Position numbers and translations under genes: made by a program. A stretch of DNA of 15,735 nt from Pinguiococcus pyrenoidosus (taxonomy: Eukaryota; Sar; Pinguiophyceae; Pinguiochrysidales; Pinguiochrysidaceae), in NCBI GenBank assembly GCA_019677205.1, contig JAAMXY010000598.1, positions 1 to 15,735 on the forward strand. Reading direction: 5' to 3'. The notes under the pieces are model-generated. The model had not been told where the DNA came from. It did no database searches and worked only from the letters and a program-made list of their open reading frames with translations. This document shows, one piece after another, positions 15,695 to 15,735 of this stretch (position 1 is the first letter of the stretch; each line of letters starts with the position of its first letter).

Positions 15695-15735
15695 ATGTCG
15701 GTCGAGGAAGGCACGGAGCCGAGCGTGTTCGAGGC
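15695..15735 (+). CDS. Start of an unidentified gene, cut by right edge
   Basis: An ATG in a favourable context (GGAAGATGT, purine at -3) opens a frame to the window end and encodes MSVEEGTEPSVFE. It follows a promoter-like stretch with an AT-rich island and an E2F-like motif. Thirteen residues are too few to identify a family. It may not be a gene. Confidence 0.4.
   Translation, partial: MSVEEGTEPSVFE

Noticed and set aside
1-15735. tRNA, rRNA, CRISPR array, transposon or viral gene
   Set aside because: I looked for cloverleaf-like genes, conserved rRNA segments, regular spaced repeats, transposase or reverse-transcriptase motifs and terminal repeats, and saw none. A covariance-model scan would be decisive for small RNAs.

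Overview
The window is nuclear DNA of a eukaryote. Five lines of evidence support this: GT-AG introns of about 50-165 nt, ATG starts in Kozak-like contexts, a mitochondrial presequence, an ER-anchored Sec12-type protein, and a peroxisomal PEX19 with a CaaX box. Coding DNA is GC-rich, genes are compact, and several share divergent promoters. This suggests a unicellular protist or microalga. The MAP kinase kinase loop (GTFVGTFKYMSPERI) reminds me of stramenopile kinases, but I cannot place the organism firmly.

Layout, left to right: (1) a minus-strand gene for a probable mitochondrial coiled-coil protein, cut by the left edge (1-1296). (2) A divergent, five-exon UBA-UAS-UBX gene of the FAF2/UBXD8 family (1524-3489). 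(3) Convergent with it, a multi-exon SEC12/PREB-like gene (5652-3641, minus). (4) Three plus-strand genes without coding introns in the chosen models (6378-7457, 8623-9891, 11352-12806). They encode members of one protein family that I do not recognise. They are spaced by 1.2-1.5 kb of non-coding DNA. (5) An intronless MAP kinase kinase on the minus strand (13990-12980), divergent from (6) a three-exon PEX19 (14292-15263). (7) The first codons of another gene at the right edge (15695 onward).

The conserved genes are housekeeping in character. FAF2/UBXD8 acts in ER-associated degradation, SEC12 starts COPII budding, and PEX19 is the chaperone for peroxisomal membrane proteins. Membrane biogenesis is therefore a loose common theme, but the neighbourhood is probably not a functional cluster.

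The most interesting part is the 5.7-12.8 kb block. The three tandem paralogues share an N-terminal module of about 155 residues: a predicted beta-hairpin with a WRKL signature, then helices. Each then runs into a disordered, acidic or proline-rich tail that has diverged strongly. Each gene is preceded, roughly 240-570 bp upstream of its ATG, by a cluster of CCAAT boxes, many in the fuller form CCAATCA. I found no such cluster upstream of the other genes, except that the first cluster also lies between the family and SEC12. I infer a locally expanded, possibly co-regulated family of nuclear proteins. Function is unknown.
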